From assembly GCA_964538455.1 (NCBI GenBank), contig CAZIDZ010000001.1, forward strand, positions 62,001 through 126,000: a stretch of 64,000 nt of DNA, in the 5' to 3' direction. The notes beneath the pieces are model-generated. The model did no database searches, was not told the DNA's origin, and saw only the letters and a list, made by a program, of their open reading frames with translations. Source of the stretch: JAZDLX01 sp964538455. GTDB taxonomy: Bacteria; Electryoneota; Electryoneia; Electryoneales; Electryoneaceae. Below are positions 46,102-55,675 of this stretch, in pieces (the stretch's first letter is position 1; each line of letters begins with the position of its first letter). Made by a program: the position numbers and the translations under genes.

Positions 46102-47271
46102 TTACTTCTGTTTTGCGACAAGCGGTTCGAGGGTAAGGCTTTCGTCCATGATTTCGTGGCCTTCGGCTGTAATCAACACCATGTTTTCGGTTCGATACGC
46201 GCCGACCCCTTTTTTATACATCCCCGGTTCACTGGTCACAATCATCCCGGGCTCGAGCACGATGCTTGGGCCGAAGGGGATGCCAAAATCGTCCTGTCCT
46301 TCGGGTTTCATACTGACCCGCGGCAGTTCATGAACGTACGCACCTCCCGTGCCGTGGCCGGCGCCGTGGAACGGACGCTCGATACCGGCGGCCTTCATTC
46401 CCTCCACATACTTCATCCCGGCCTCCCATGCGGGCTTTCCCGGAAGCAGCTCCGCGATCACATCCTTCATCCACACGACCTGCAGGTCGCGAAGAGGAAC
46501 AATCTCGGCGGGCAATTCGTCCCGCCCGAGCAGCACCATTCGGGTTAGGTCGGTGCAGACCCCCTTGTAATTGATGCCCCAATCCACAAGTATCGTCGTG
46601 CCGTCACGAAGTGGACGCGGGTTTCGGGTCATGTCGGGATGCGGCGTGTCGCCGTCGAGGTCCATCGCAACAATAGTTTCAAACGACATCCCTTCGCCGC
46701 CCATCTCGTCGCAATGGGCTTCGAACGCGTCGCGGTAGTCCATATCCGTCTTTGCCGCCATGTTCTCGGGAAGCCATTCGTTCACCGACCAGCGGAACGC
46801 GCCTATCGCGATTTCGAGCGCCTCTCGAATCAACACCAACTCGCGGGCTCCTTTGATCATACGCAGACGATCAAGAAAGCCGGAGGGTGCCTCGATGTTC
46901 TTCACGCCGAGCATTTCGGGAAGCGCGCTGTAGATATCGATCGGCAAACCCTTGACATCAACCACCAGCGTTTTCGCGCTTCCGAGCAGGTCCTTCAGCT
47001 CCGGGTAGAGGTGGAGATGTTTCGCTCCCCAGATGTAGGTCTCGACTCCCGGGATGTCGGGAACGCGGTTCTCGTAACGGCCGTCTGTAATGAACCAGGC
47101 TGACTCCGGAGTCAACAGCATCCGCGCGTCCTTCTGGAAATCGGCAGGGATCCCCGAGAGCCAGCCGACGTTCGCCGGGTCCGTAACGAGCATCGGCGCG
47201 GCGTAGCTATCGCGCAACGCACGCTGAACGCGGTCGATTCTCTCCTGAAGCAATTCAATTGGGACAGACAT
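46102..47271 (-). CDS. M24-family metallopeptidase (Xaa-Pro aminopeptidase-like)
   Basis: A 389-residue pita-bread peptidase. All five metal ligands are seen: two Asp in LVDWGINYKGVCTDLTRM, His in HGAGHGTGGAYVHE, Glu in VTSEPGMY and Glu in RTENMVLIT. The N-domain is creatinase-like. It would remove an N-terminal residue from X-Pro peptides in the cytosol (no signal peptide). The ATG at 47271 follows GGAGG by 7 bases; a longer frame reaches 47340 but is unneeded. It converges with nothing and is divergent from the sigma-54 activator. Confidence 0.9.
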   Translation of the reverse strand: MSVPIELLQERIDRVQRALRDSYAAPMLVTDPANVGWLSGIPADFQKDARMLLTPESAWFITDGRYENRVPDIPGVETYIWGAKHLHLYPELKDLLGSAKTLVVDVKGLPIDIYSALPEMLGVKNIEAPSGFLDRLRMIKGARELVLIREALEIAIGAFRWSVNEWLPENMAAKTDMDYRDAFEAHCDEMGGEGMSFETIVAMDLDGDTPHPDMTRNPRPLRDGTTILVDWGINYKGVCTDLTRMVLLGRDELPAEIVPLRDLQVVWMKDVIAELLPGKPAWEAGMKYVEGMKAAGIERPFHGAGHGTGGAYVHELPRVSMKPEGQDDFGIPFGPSIVLEPGMIVTSEPGMYKKGVGAYRTENMVLITAEGHEIMDESLTLEPLVAKQK

Positions 47272-47562
47272 AACAGGCCTCCACGATGAATTCGGTCCGT
47301 GTGGGACACTGAAAATGACCTCCAGGCGTGTGGGGCGCAACCTTCCTCAGAGCCGACACACGTTCCTCGAACCGTCCCGCGTGCCGCTGTAATCACAGCC
47401 CGGCCCCAACACTTCATCCAACAAGCATACTGTTTTTTAGAAGCTAAGCCTGAAGAAATCGAGTCCGCGCGCCGATAGAGATGATGTGGGGGAGTGTGCG
47501 GTCGCCTGCGGGATTGGTGTACCTTTCGCACGAAGACATCTCCCGGACAAAGGCCTGGAACG

Positions 47563-48960
47563 ATGCCATTGCATATCCTCATCGTCGATCTTCATCCCGG
47601 CGACATCGAGTCGCTTCAACAGCGGCTGGAACGCGCGGAGGCGAAAGTCACCGTCACGACAGACGGCGAAGAGGCGCTCTCGATCGTGAAGAGCGGAGAC
47701 CTGGACAGTTTGATCACGGAGCTCCGCCTTGGGGGAAACCTGGGCGGACTCGAGCTGGTTGAACAGCTTTCGACAGCGCTGCCCGCCTTCCCGGTCTTCG
47801 TCTACACCCGGTGGGGGCGCGTGGATGACGCGTTCGCCCTCGCCCAGATGGGCGTGCGCGCCTATGCCGTCAAGGGAGAGGACATTGACAGTTTTGTCGA
47901 GACCGTGATCGCCGTCTCCCTGGGTCAACCCGCACCAGAGCAGAAAGAGCGAGACCCCCAGGCAGTAGAGGTCTCCTATACACAATACCTCTCTCGAAAC
48001 GCAGAAACGGCGAACGTCTTCCGCACCGCCATCGAACGGGTGGCAAAAGCACCGTCCACCGTGCTGATCTCCGGCGAGTCGGGCACGGGGAAAGAGTTGC
48101 TGGCGAAAACCATCCACCAGCACAGTCCGCGCTCGACGAGACCGTGGATTGCAGTCAACTGCGCCGCCCTGCCTGAGAGCCTGATCGAGTCGGAACTCTT
48201 CGGCCACGAAAAAGGAGCGTTCACCGGAGCTTCGTCGCGCAGGATAGGACGTTTTGAGCAGGCGCAGAGAGGAACTTTTTTTCTCGACGAGATCGGTGAT
48301 TTGTCGCTCGCCGTGCAGACGAAACTGCTTCGTGTCCTGCAGGAACGGGTGATCGAACGTGTTGGCGGAAGTCGTCAGATCGAGATCAACGTCCGCATAA
48401 TCGCCGCCACCCACCGCAACCTTCGTGACCTTGTCAAAAAGGGTTCGTTCCGCGAAGACCTTTTCTATCGCGTTTCGGTAATCGCCTTAAGCCTCCCCCC
48501 ACTCCGCTCGCGGCACGAGGACATTCCCGGTCTAGCAAACTTTTTCCTCGAACGGTACCGCCGTGAAAACGGCCGTGACCCGATGCTGATTACCCCTCGG
48601 GCGATGAAGGCAATGCGGAGCTATCCCTGGCCGGGCAACGTCCGCGAACTGGAAAACGTGATCGAGCGGGCTGTAGTGATGACTCCGGGCAACCGTGTCG
48701 ATTTGGAAGATCTTCCGGATGAAGTTCGCAGGTCCCAACCGCTGGCGGAGCAACGCCGCAGCCTCCGTGTCGCGCGAGAGGAGTTCGAGGCTGATTTCAT
48801 CGAGCGAACCCTTGAGCGGCTCCAGGGCAATGTCTCCGCAGCCGCCACTGAGCTCGAAATAGCCCGCAAGAACCTTCAGGAAAAGATCAAGCGGTACGGA
48901 ATTCCCATCGACGAGATCCGCGAACAGACCGATGGCGAATCTGAACCCTCCCCGTCCTGA
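47563..48960 (+). CDS. Sigma-54-dependent activator with degenerate receiver domain
   Basis: A 465-residue NtrC-family regulator. Residues 1-115 form a receiver-like domain, but the phospho-acceptor position in LITELRLGG is Glu, where receivers have Asp, and the acidic pair at VDLHPGD has one Asp missing. The Thr (VYTRWG) and Lys (AVKGED) are kept. Residues about 145-375 form the AAA+ domain with GESGTGKE, the sigma-54-contact loop GAFTGA, and FLDEIGDL. A Fis-type HTH is at the C-terminus (about 415-455). It could be active without phosphorylation. No sensor kinase is beside it. The ATG at 47563 is the first with receiver homology. Confidence 0.88.
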   Translation: MPLHILIVDLHPGDIESLQQRLERAEAKVTVTTDGEEALSIVKSGDLDSLITELRLGGNLGGLELVEQLSTALPAFPVFVYTRWGRVDDAFALAQMGVRAYAVKGEDIDSFVETVIAVSLGQPAPEQKERDPQAVEVSYTQYLSRNAETANVFRTAIERVAKAPSTVLISGESGTGKELLAKTIHQHSPRSTRPWIAVNCAALPESLIESELFGHEKGAFTGASSRRIGRFEQAQRGTFFLDEIGDLSLAVQTKLLRVLQERVIERVGGSRQIEINVRIIAATHRNLRDLVKKGSFREDLFYRVSVIALSLPPLRSRHEDIPGLANFFLERYRRENGRDPMLITPRAMKAMRSYPWPGNVRELENVIERAVVMTPGNRVDLEDLPDEVRRSQPLAEQRRSLRVAREEFEADFIERTLERLQGNVSAAATELEIARKNLQEKIKRYGIPIDEIREQTDGESEPSPS

Positions 48961-49043
48961 GGTTCGAGTACTGCGCCCCTAACACCTTATCTTAGCCTCC
49001 ACCAGCCCTTCCGGGCGAAATGGCAATCCCACAGGAGTAATGG

Positions 49044-50420
49044 GTGAAAACTCGAAACGAGAGCACGCTGCTACTCTGGCCGGCACTGATCGCCGTGGCC
49101 GACCTGATCGCTCTGGCTGGAAGCATGATGGTCGCCTATGTCATCCGCTTCCATTCACCCTTCACACATATCGTCCCCGTGGTTTATGGAGTGCCTCCAT
49201 TTCGTGTTTACGTCGTCTCCGCATTTGTCGGTGGAGTTTTCTGGGTGCTGGTGATGTCGCTGCGGGGCGTATACCGCATCCAAATGGGACAATCGATCTG
49301 GCGGGAAACCCGCGACGCGGTCGGGGGATTTCTGGTCGCCTTCGCGCTCACCTTCGCTCTCCTCTTTTTCTACCGCGGTTTTCTGTACTCGCGCGTTGCG
49401 GCTCTGTTGACGCTCGTGCTTGCATTTCCACTGCTCGCACTAGTGCGAGTGCTGTTAGGCTCCTTCCGAAGGAAACTGCTAAAGGAGCGTCCCTTTCACA
49501 GGGCGCTGCTGGTCGGCTCCCTCGCGACAACCATCAAGCAACGCCTTGCCGCGGTTAAAGAAAGCGGCATCCAAGTGCTCGCCGTGCACAAAGACAGCGG
49601 AAAAGCCGACCTGGACGAAATCCTGCGCTCTGCCGAGGAGCTCGCAGTGGACACGATTATCCTGGCGTATGGATTTGAACGATTCGCCCGTGCACGGCAG
49701 GTGATCACGGCAATGGAAGGACGACGGTTCAATTTCCTCTTTGTGCCAGATCCTCAGGCACTCGCGACAGGACGATTGCGCACTCTGAATTTCGCCGGAT
49801 TGCCGATGCTCCAGCTCCGCGAAAATCCTCTCGCGGGGTGGAACGGGCTGATCAAGGAGGCATTTGACATCACCGTATCCGCCACACTGCTGCTGCTGCT
49901 ATCACCTGTGATCGCCCTGATCGCATTAGGTGTCCGGCTCTCTGGGCGTGGCCCGCTGATCTACCGGCAGGTACGTGTCGGTCTTGACGGCAAATCGTTC
50001 ACGATTCTCAAATTCCGTACGATGAGACCCGACGCGGAGCGTGCGACCGGTCCCGTCTGGGCAAAACCGGACGATCCACGCACAACGGCCTTTGGGCGCT
50101 TTCTCCGCCGCTGGTCACTGGACGAACTTCCGCAACTCTGGAATGTCCTGCGCCGCGACATGAGCCTCGTTGGCCCCCGCCCGGAGCGTCCTGAATTCGT
50201 CGAACAGTTCCGCGAAGTGGTGTCACGCTACACCGAACGCCACCGAGTGCGTTGCGGACTCACCGGATGGGCACAGGTGAACGGACTTCGCGGCCAGGCG
50301 CCGATTGAGGAGCGAACCCGGTATGACCTGATGTACATCGAGAATTGGTCGCTTGGCCTCGATCTCTGGATACTCGCCCGGACTGTTCTTGCGGTACTCC
50401 TTGGTCGAAATGCATATTGA
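49044..50420 (+). CDS. Polyprenyl-phosphate sugar phosphotransferase (exopolysaccharide/WbaP-type)
   Basis: A 458-residue enzyme that moves a sugar-1-phosphate to undecaprenyl phosphate, the first step of a surface polysaccharide repeat. Helices lie at about 10-32, 48-70, 88-107 and 112-130, then a CoA-binding-like Rossmann domain (about 145-245). A re-entrant helix (about 275-297) precedes the catalytic domain with ILKFRTM, DELPQLWNVLRRDMSLVGPRPERPEF (trimmed). The start is a GTG at 49044 with AGGAG 7 bases before. It opens the envelope-glycan block. Confidence 0.92.
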   Translation: MKTRNESTLLLWPALIAVADLIALAGSMMVAYVIRFHSPFTHIVPVVYGVPPFRVYVVSAFVGGVFWVLVMSLRGVYRIQMGQSIWRETRDAVGGFLVAFALTFALLFFYRGFLYSRVAALLTLVLAFPLLALVRVLLGSFRRKLLKERPFHRALLVGSLATTIKQRLAAVKESGIQVLAVHKDSGKADLDEILRSAEELAVDTIILAYGFERFARARQVITAMEGRRFNFLFVPDPQALATGRLRTLNFAGLPMLQLRENPLAGWNGLIKEAFDITVSATLLLLLSPVIALIALGVRLSGRGPLIYRQVRVGLDGKSFTILKFRTMRPDAERATGPVWAKPDDPRTTAFGRFLRRWSLDELPQLWNVLRRDMSLVGPRPERPEFVEQFREVVSRYTERHRVRCGLTGWAQVNGLRGQAPIEERTRYDLMYIENWSLGLDLWILARTVLAVLLGRNAY

Positions 50421-50480
50421 CAACTCGACATATGCAGATGTTCAAGATTTTCTTCCACCGAAAGAAAAATTGAAGCGCTT

Positions 50481-52307
50481 ATGAACGTGGTAAGAAGATT
50501 TGCTGGCTACCTGAAGCCACATGCCGGACACATCGCCGCCACTCTAGCCTCGACGATGCTCTTCGTTGTGTTCTCGTCAGCGGCGTACTGGCTCGCGGCG
50601 TCTTTCCTCACGGCGTTGTTTGCCGGAGGACTGCAGGCTCCCGCCTCCAGCTCAACGATCAACGACACTCTAAAAAACTGGACCGCCTGGCTGCTCGTGG
50701 GAAGCACCCCCGGCAAAACGCTTATTAGGGCCGCACTTGCGATTGTCCTCGCGTTCTTCGGGAAAAACCTTTTCGGCTACCTACAGCTCTGGTACGTAAG
50801 CTTTGTCGAACAACGGGTAATCAAGGAAATTCGCGACGAACTGGTGGGGCACCTGCTTCGCCAGGATCTCGCCTTCTTTCAGACCGAACGCCGAGGCCAC
50901 CTGATCTCGGCCGTGCTCAACGACGTTGAGCAATTGAACCTCGCCCTGAACAAGAGCTTCACCAAGTTGATCCGTGATCCGCTGAACGCGCTCGTCCTGC
51001 TTGTGCTACTCTTCGCCGTTTCCTGGAAGTTGACGCTCGCCGCACTGATCGTAGTGCCAACGGTAGGCTGGACCGTCCAGGCGCTCGCCAGGCGCATCAA
51101 GGGGCATGCGGGCAGCGTGCAAGAACTTCTAGCGCGTCTCACCGGCCAGCTCCAGGAAACGCTCACTGGAATGCGAATCGTCAAAGCCTTTACCACCGAA
51201 CCTTTCGAGATCAACCGATTCAAAACGTTCACCGGCGGGCATTACCGCAGTGCCCTTGGCCAGGAACGTCTGCGCCGCCTTGTAATCCCGCTTAACGAAG
51301 TCGTCGGTGTCATCATCATCTGCGCGATCCTCTACGGCGGCGGAGAGCTTGTGCTGGTGCGGGGCAGTCTCGCCAGCGAGGATTTCATCCGCTTTCTCGT
51401 GCTGCTTTTCGCCTTGTTGAACCCGCTACTCTCGCTAACCAACCTGATGGCCAACATCCGCATTGCGGAAGCTTCCGGTGAACGGGTCTTTCGCCTGCTC
51501 GACATGGCGCCTCAATTGCCAAAGCCGTCTCAACCCCGGCCGATCAAGCATCTTGGCGACGGCTTTCGCATAGAGCGTTTGGGATTTCGATACATTCCCG
51601 ACGGACCGGACGTACTGGACGAGATCACGCTCAACATTCGCGCCGGAGAAAAGCTCGCCATTGTCGGGCGCAGCGGGTCTGGCAAAACAACGTTGATCAA
51701 CCTGCTGCCCCGATTCATGGACCCCACGCGGGGTCGCATCCTGCTGGGTGGCGAGGATCTTCGCGCTCTCGACCTTCGCCAGCTTCGCTCGCTATTTGGA
51801 ATTGTCACCCAGCAGGTGATCTTGTTCCACGACTCGATAGCGGAGAACATCGCCTACGGACTTGAGCAGGTCGACCGCAAGAAAATTGTAGCCGCCGCCA
51901 GGGCTGCACAGGCAGACGGCTTCATTCGCACGTTGCCTCAGGGGTATGACACGCTCGCCGGCGAGCAAGGCTCGCTTTTCTCCGGAGGCCAGCGCCAGCG
52001 TATCAGCATTGCTCGCGCACTGCTCCGCAACCCGCGTGTGGTAATTCTCGACGAGGCGACCAGCTCCCTCGATTCCGAATCGGAGGACGCAGTCAACGCC
52101 GCTCTTGAAACGCTGACAAGCGGGCGGACTGTCGTTATCGTCAGTCACCGCATCGCTTCAGTGCGAAAAGCGGACCGGATCGTCCTACTCGACGAAGGGC
52201 ACATCGTCGACATCGGAACGCATCGGCAGCTCCTGCGCCGTTGCACTCTATACAAGGAGCTTGCCGCTCACCAGCGGCTTGCGGAACCGACAGAGGCGGA
52301 GGTATGA
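50481..52307 (+). CDS. MsbA-like ABC exporter (fused permease-ATPase)
   Basis: A 608-residue half-transporter. Six helices (about 20-320) are followed by the ATPase with Walker A GRSGSGKTT (about 395-403), the signature FSGGQRQR (LSGGQ variant), and Walker B VVILDEATSSLD. Such proteins flip lipid A-core (MsbA) or export lipid-linked glycans or peptides. Its place between a priming sugar transferase and glycosyltransferases favours glycolipid export. It overlaps the next gene (ATGA). Confidence 0.9.
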   Translation: MNVVRRFAGYLKPHAGHIAATLASTMLFVVFSSAAYWLAASFLTALFAGGLQAPASSSTINDTLKNWTAWLLVGSTPGKTLIRAALAIVLAFFGKNLFGYLQLWYVSFVEQRVIKEIRDELVGHLLRQDLAFFQTERRGHLISAVLNDVEQLNLALNKSFTKLIRDPLNALVLLVLLFAVSWKLTLAALIVVPTVGWTVQALARRIKGHAGSVQELLARLTGQLQETLTGMRIVKAFTTEPFEINRFKTFTGGHYRSALGQERLRRLVIPLNEVVGVIIICAILYGGGELVLVRGSLASEDFIRFLVLLFALLNPLLSLTNLMANIRIAEASGERVFRLLDMAPQLPKPSQPRPIKHLGDGFRIERLGFRYIPDGPDVLDEITLNIRAGEKLAIVGRSGSGKTTLINLLPRFMDPTRGRILLGGEDLRALDLRQLRSLFGIVTQQVILFHDSIAENIAYGLEQVDRKKIVAAARAAQADGFIRTLPQGYDTLAGEQGSLFSGGQRQRISIARALLRNPRVVILDEATSSLDSESEDAVNAALETLTSGRTVVIVSHRIASVRKADRIVLLDEGHIVDIGTHRQLLRRCTLYKELAAHQRLAEPTEAEV

Positions 52308-53404
52308 CCCCGCGCCGAGTGACACTGGTCTGCTCGAGCTCGGCTTGGGGCGGCACCGAAAAATGGGCACTTCGAGCGGCTGAATATCTTCAAAACCGGG
52401 GCGTCGAGATCACCTTCGCGGGCCGCTCGCCCTCCGTGTTCGCTCCTTACGCTCGTGCCGAGATGCCTTTTCTCCAGCTGCCTTTCTTGGGAGAAGCGGA
52501 CGTTGTGACGATTCTCCGCCTTGCGGCTCACCTGCGCTTGCAGGACGCCGTGATTCTCACGCGGGTTCGGGATTATTGGCTTGGCGGGCTCGCGGCAAGA
52601 GCAGTGGGCATACCAGCGTTGCTGCGGCTCGGCATCGTCCGGCGGCTCCGCGACAAGTATCCCATGGACCGGCTCCGCTACGGCGTCCTCCCCTCCTCGA
52701 TTCTCGTCAACGCCCAGCCTATCGCCGACAAGCTTCGGGAAACGCCCTGGATGAAATCGATGCCGATCTCCGTCGTCTCAAACGGCGTCGACGCCCCGGG
52801 ACCGGCACGGGCGAACGAGAAAGAGGAGGCGCGAAAGGCGCTCGCTGTCCCTGCCAGCGAGATTCTGATCGTGGGCACCGGGCGGTTGGCGGAAGCGAAA
52901 CGGTGGCACTTGCTGGTGCAGGCGGTGGCGGAATTGAAAAAGAAAAAGACCCCCGTGCGAGCCGTTGTCCTTGGGGAGGGAGACCAACGCATCTCTCTGG
53001 AAGCCAAGATCGCCGAGCAGGGGGTCGGCGATCGAATCTCCCTGCCGGGACACACCCACGATCTCGACCGCTGGCTGGCCGCTGCGGACATATTCGCTCT
53101 TCCCTCGGACAACGAGGGAATTTCGAACTCGCTGCTCGAAGCAATGGGGAGAGGGCTACCCTGCGTGATCACCACTGCGGGTGGAGCCCGGGACTACTTC
53201 AAGGATGGCAACGAGGTGCTGATGGCGGACACCGATGATGTAGATGGTTTTATCGCGCGGATTATCCGTCTTGTCGAAAACCCCGCTTCCCGTGAACAAG
53301 TTGGCAACAAGGGACTGGCAATGGTACGGAGGCAGTTTACCTGGGAACGCATGACGGACGGACTTATTGACGTTTTGAACAAGCTGAGTACGGGGCCGGA
53401 ATGA
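52304..53404 (+). CDS. Glycosyltransferase family 4
   Basis: A 366-residue GT-B enzyme. VTLVCSSSAWGGTEKWALRAA (acceptor side, trimmed) and LIVGTGRLAEAKRWHLLVQA with LPSDNEGISNSLLEAMGRGLPCV (donor side) are typical. The last motif has the E-x7-E. The gene is a paralogue of the next one, sharing the W-G-G-x-E-K-W start. ATGA overlaps join it to both neighbours. Confidence 0.9.
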   Translation: MTPRRVTLVCSSSAWGGTEKWALRAAEYLQNRGVEITFAGRSPSVFAPYARAEMPFLQLPFLGEADVVTILRLAAHLRLQDAVILTRVRDYWLGGLAARAVGIPALLRLGIVRRLRDKYPMDRLRYGVLPSSILVNAQPIADKLRETPWMKSMPISVVSNGVDAPGPARANEKEEARKALAVPASEILIVGTGRLAEAKRWHLLVQAVAELKKKKTPVRAVVLGEGDQRISLEAKIAEQGVGDRISLPGHTHDLDRWLAAADIFALPSDNEGISNSLLEAMGRGLPCVITTAGGARDYFKDGNEVLMADTDDVDGFIARIIRLVENPASREQVGNKGLAMVRRQFTWERMTDGLIDVLNKLSTGPE

Positions 53405-54477
53405 ACGTTGCTTTAGTGAATTCGGCGGATATTTGGGGCGGCGGAGAGAAATGGACGTTGCTCGTTGCACAAGGACTCTCGCGCCGCGGGCATAACGTTC
53501 TCCTCGTCGGACGAGAGGGCTCCCTGTTCGCAGACAAAATCGCCAAATCCGGACTGCCTAATCACACCATACGGTTCTCGTTCGACTACAATCCCTTCAC
53601 CATCCTACGGCTGATGCGTCTTTTTCGAAGGCACCAGATCGAAATAGTTGTGGCTAATTTCAACAAGGACGTTCGCACTGGCGGCGTCGCCGCGAAAATC
53701 CTCGGTCTCCCCGTTGTGCATCGGAACGGTTTTCCCCTTCTGCAAAACAACCTGCGTCACTGGATTACAACACGGTTCATTGACCGCATCCTCGCTAACG
53801 CCGAGCGGATCCGGACGGCCTACTCCTCGATAAGCTGGCTGCGAACAATTCCCACGGACGTTGTCCCAAACGGGATTGAGGCCCCGGCCTCGCCAGGGAG
53901 ACGAAACCCTGTACTCCTTGGATTTGAAAAAAGAAATCTCGTCGCCTCCTATGTCGGCCGCCTGTCCCAAATAAAACGTGTAGCCGACCTGTTCGCTGGT
54001 TTTGCCGCTCTTCCCGTAACTAGTTCATGGCGGCTCGCTGTAATTGGAACCGGCAGCGAGGAACCCGTCCTGCGAAAGCAGGCTTCCACAGATCCGGCGC
54101 TTACAGAACGTGTTCGTTTTCACGGCTTTGTCGAGTCCGCCGCCGATCTTGCTGGGTGCTCCGACCTTGTGCTTCTGCCCTCCGAAGAGGAGGGAATGCC
54201 GAACGCGCTGATGGAGGCGATGGCGCTCGGGGTGCCCGTCGCCGCTACGGCTGCGGGCGATGTTCCTTTTCTCCTCGATCATGGGAACGCGGGCTTCATA
54301 CTCCCGTTCCGTCACCCGAAATCATGGACGTCACTGCTGCTGGAGCTTGAGGCGGACACTCGCCGAAGAAAGGCAATTGGCACCGCGGGCCGAAAGAGAA
54401 TTCAGAAACGGTTTACCCTCGAGGCAATGGTTGACGGAGTCGAGCAAAGCCTGAGGGCTGCCTTGCAACGCCGCTGA
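53401..54477 (+). CDS. Glycosyltransferase family 4
   Basis: A 358-residue GT-B enzyme, probably adding a sugar to the LOS core or another lipid-linked glycan. It starts MNVALVNSADIWGGGEKWTLL and carries a donor-side ASYVGRLSQIKRVADLFAG and LPSEEEGMPNALMEAMALGVPV with the E-x7-E. It is paralogous to the gene upstream and overlaps it by 4 bases. 115 bases follow before the GT9 gene. Confidence 0.9.
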   Translation: MNVALVNSADIWGGGEKWTLLVAQGLSRRGHNVLLVGREGSLFADKIAKSGLPNHTIRFSFDYNPFTILRLMRLFRRHQIEIVVANFNKDVRTGGVAAKILGLPVVHRNGFPLLQNNLRHWITTRFIDRILANAERIRTAYSSISWLRTIPTDVVPNGIEAPASPGRRNPVLLGFEKRNLVASYVGRLSQIKRVADLFAGFAALPVTSSWRLAVIGTGSEEPVLRKQASTDPALTERVRFHGFVESAADLAGCSDLVLLPSEEEGMPNALMEAMALGVPVAATAAGDVPFLLDHGNAGFILPFRHPKSWTSLLLELEADTRRRKAIGTAGRKRIQKRFTLEAMVDGVEQSLRAALQRR

Positions 54478-54500
54478 AAAGCCGGAGATCGAATCCCGCG

Positions 54501-54529
54501 TTGAAGTGCTTGTCGCTTTGGGGTACATT
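54501..54529 (+). promoter_or_regulatory. Possible sigma-70 promoter before the GT9 gene
   Basis: TTGAAG (54501-54506) and TACATT (54524-54529) have a 17-base spacer, 64 bases before the next ATG. Both boxes match 4 of 6 positions. It would give a second promoter inside the glycan block. Confidence 0.35.
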
Positions 54530-54592
54530 CCCTCGTTCCGTGAGAAGTCTTCTCCTTAGATACGGCGGACAAATTCGACGGAAAGCGCTTCG

Positions 54593-55675
54593 ATGACAGA
54601 TTTTATCTTCTCGCGCCCCTGGTGGAGGGCGGCCGGCTTCCGTGTTCTTAGTGGAATGCTCAAGCCCCATCGCAACCGCTGGGCTCCGTTGCCCAAGAAT
54701 CCCAGACGGATCCTGGTGCTGCTGCCGGTGCTCCGCGGAGACTACCTCGTCGCAACCCCGTTGATCGAAGCGTTGGGCCATGCCCGTCCGCGCGCCGAAA
54801 TTGCCGTGGTCGTGACCACAGCCAGTTATGACCTCGCGGTCGTGGATCCCTGCGTAGACCGGGTGATCCTCTACGAAAAGCTCCCTGGGTGGCCGCGGTC
54901 CATCTGGCACCTGCTACGCTACCACCCGGACATCGTCGTGCTTCCAAAGGGACATCCAGCGACGACAGAAGCGGCTCTCGTTGCGCTCTCGGGCGCCCCT
55001 TTTCGTGTCGGACTCTCCCATCCCCACCACGATGCACTTTTAACGCATCCAGTTGCGCACGACTGGGACAACGAACATCGCACAGAGGCCTTCGCCCGTC
55101 TGCTGCAACCGTTCGGCCTCGACCCGGCCGCAGTCACCCGGAGACCGCACATCGGCGTGGACCCGAACGCGGAGTTGTGGGCGGAAAAGGTAATGGCGGC
55201 CGCTCCGTCGTCGATGCCACGGATCGCAATCAATCTTTCCGCCGGGCAGCTATCGCGCATCTGGCCTGCCGAAAACTGGCGAAAACTGATGGCTGCCCTG
55301 TTGGATATCTACCCCGAAGCCGGATTTGTGTTGCTCGCGTCGCCGCAGGATCGCACGATCAGCGAACAGCTCGTGCAGCAGATCCCGCTGGCCAGAACCT
55401 ACACGACAAACACGATTCTCGAAGCCTCGGCTCTGGTCGCCCGCTGCACCCTGCAGATCACCTGCGACACGGGGATGGTCCATGTTGCTTCCGCGAGAAA
55501 TGTCCCCCAAGTTGTTCTCTACAACGGCGACCATGACCAGTACACACGCTTTTCACCCCAGGCGGTGAGCAACCACTGTCTGCTCGCACCCCCGGGTAAG
55601 ACGGTTGCCGCCCACTCTCCCGGGAATGTCGCCGAAGCCGTTCAGAGCCTGATGAAAGAGATCTCACGGGAATGA
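54593..55675 (+). CDS. Glycosyltransferase family 9 (heptosyltransferase-like)
   Basis: A 360-residue GT9 enzyme, the family that adds heptose to the LPS inner core. The N-terminus has RRILVLLPVLRGDYLVATPLIEAL (trimmed), like the WaaC/WaaF start, and the donor side has INLSAGQLSRIWPAENW and TCDTGMVHVASARNVPQV (the D-T-G-x-x-H motif). Acceptor is not known. Its stop overlaps the next ATG (ATGA). Confidence 0.88.
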   Translation: MTDFIFSRPWWRAAGFRVLSGMLKPHRNRWAPLPKNPRRILVLLPVLRGDYLVATPLIEALGHARPRAEIAVVVTTASYDLAVVDPCVDRVILYEKLPGWPRSIWHLLRYHPDIVVLPKGHPATTEAALVALSGAPFRVGLSHPHHDALLTHPVAHDWDNEHRTEAFARLLQPFGLDPAAVTRRPHIGVDPNAELWAEKVMAAAPSSMPRIAINLSAGQLSRIWPAENWRKLMAALLDIYPEAGFVLLASPQDRTISEQLVQQIPLARTYTTNTILEASALVARCTLQITCDTGMVHVASARNVPQVVLYNGDHDQYTRFSPQAVSNHCLLAPPGKTVAAHSPGNVAEAVQSLMKEISRE

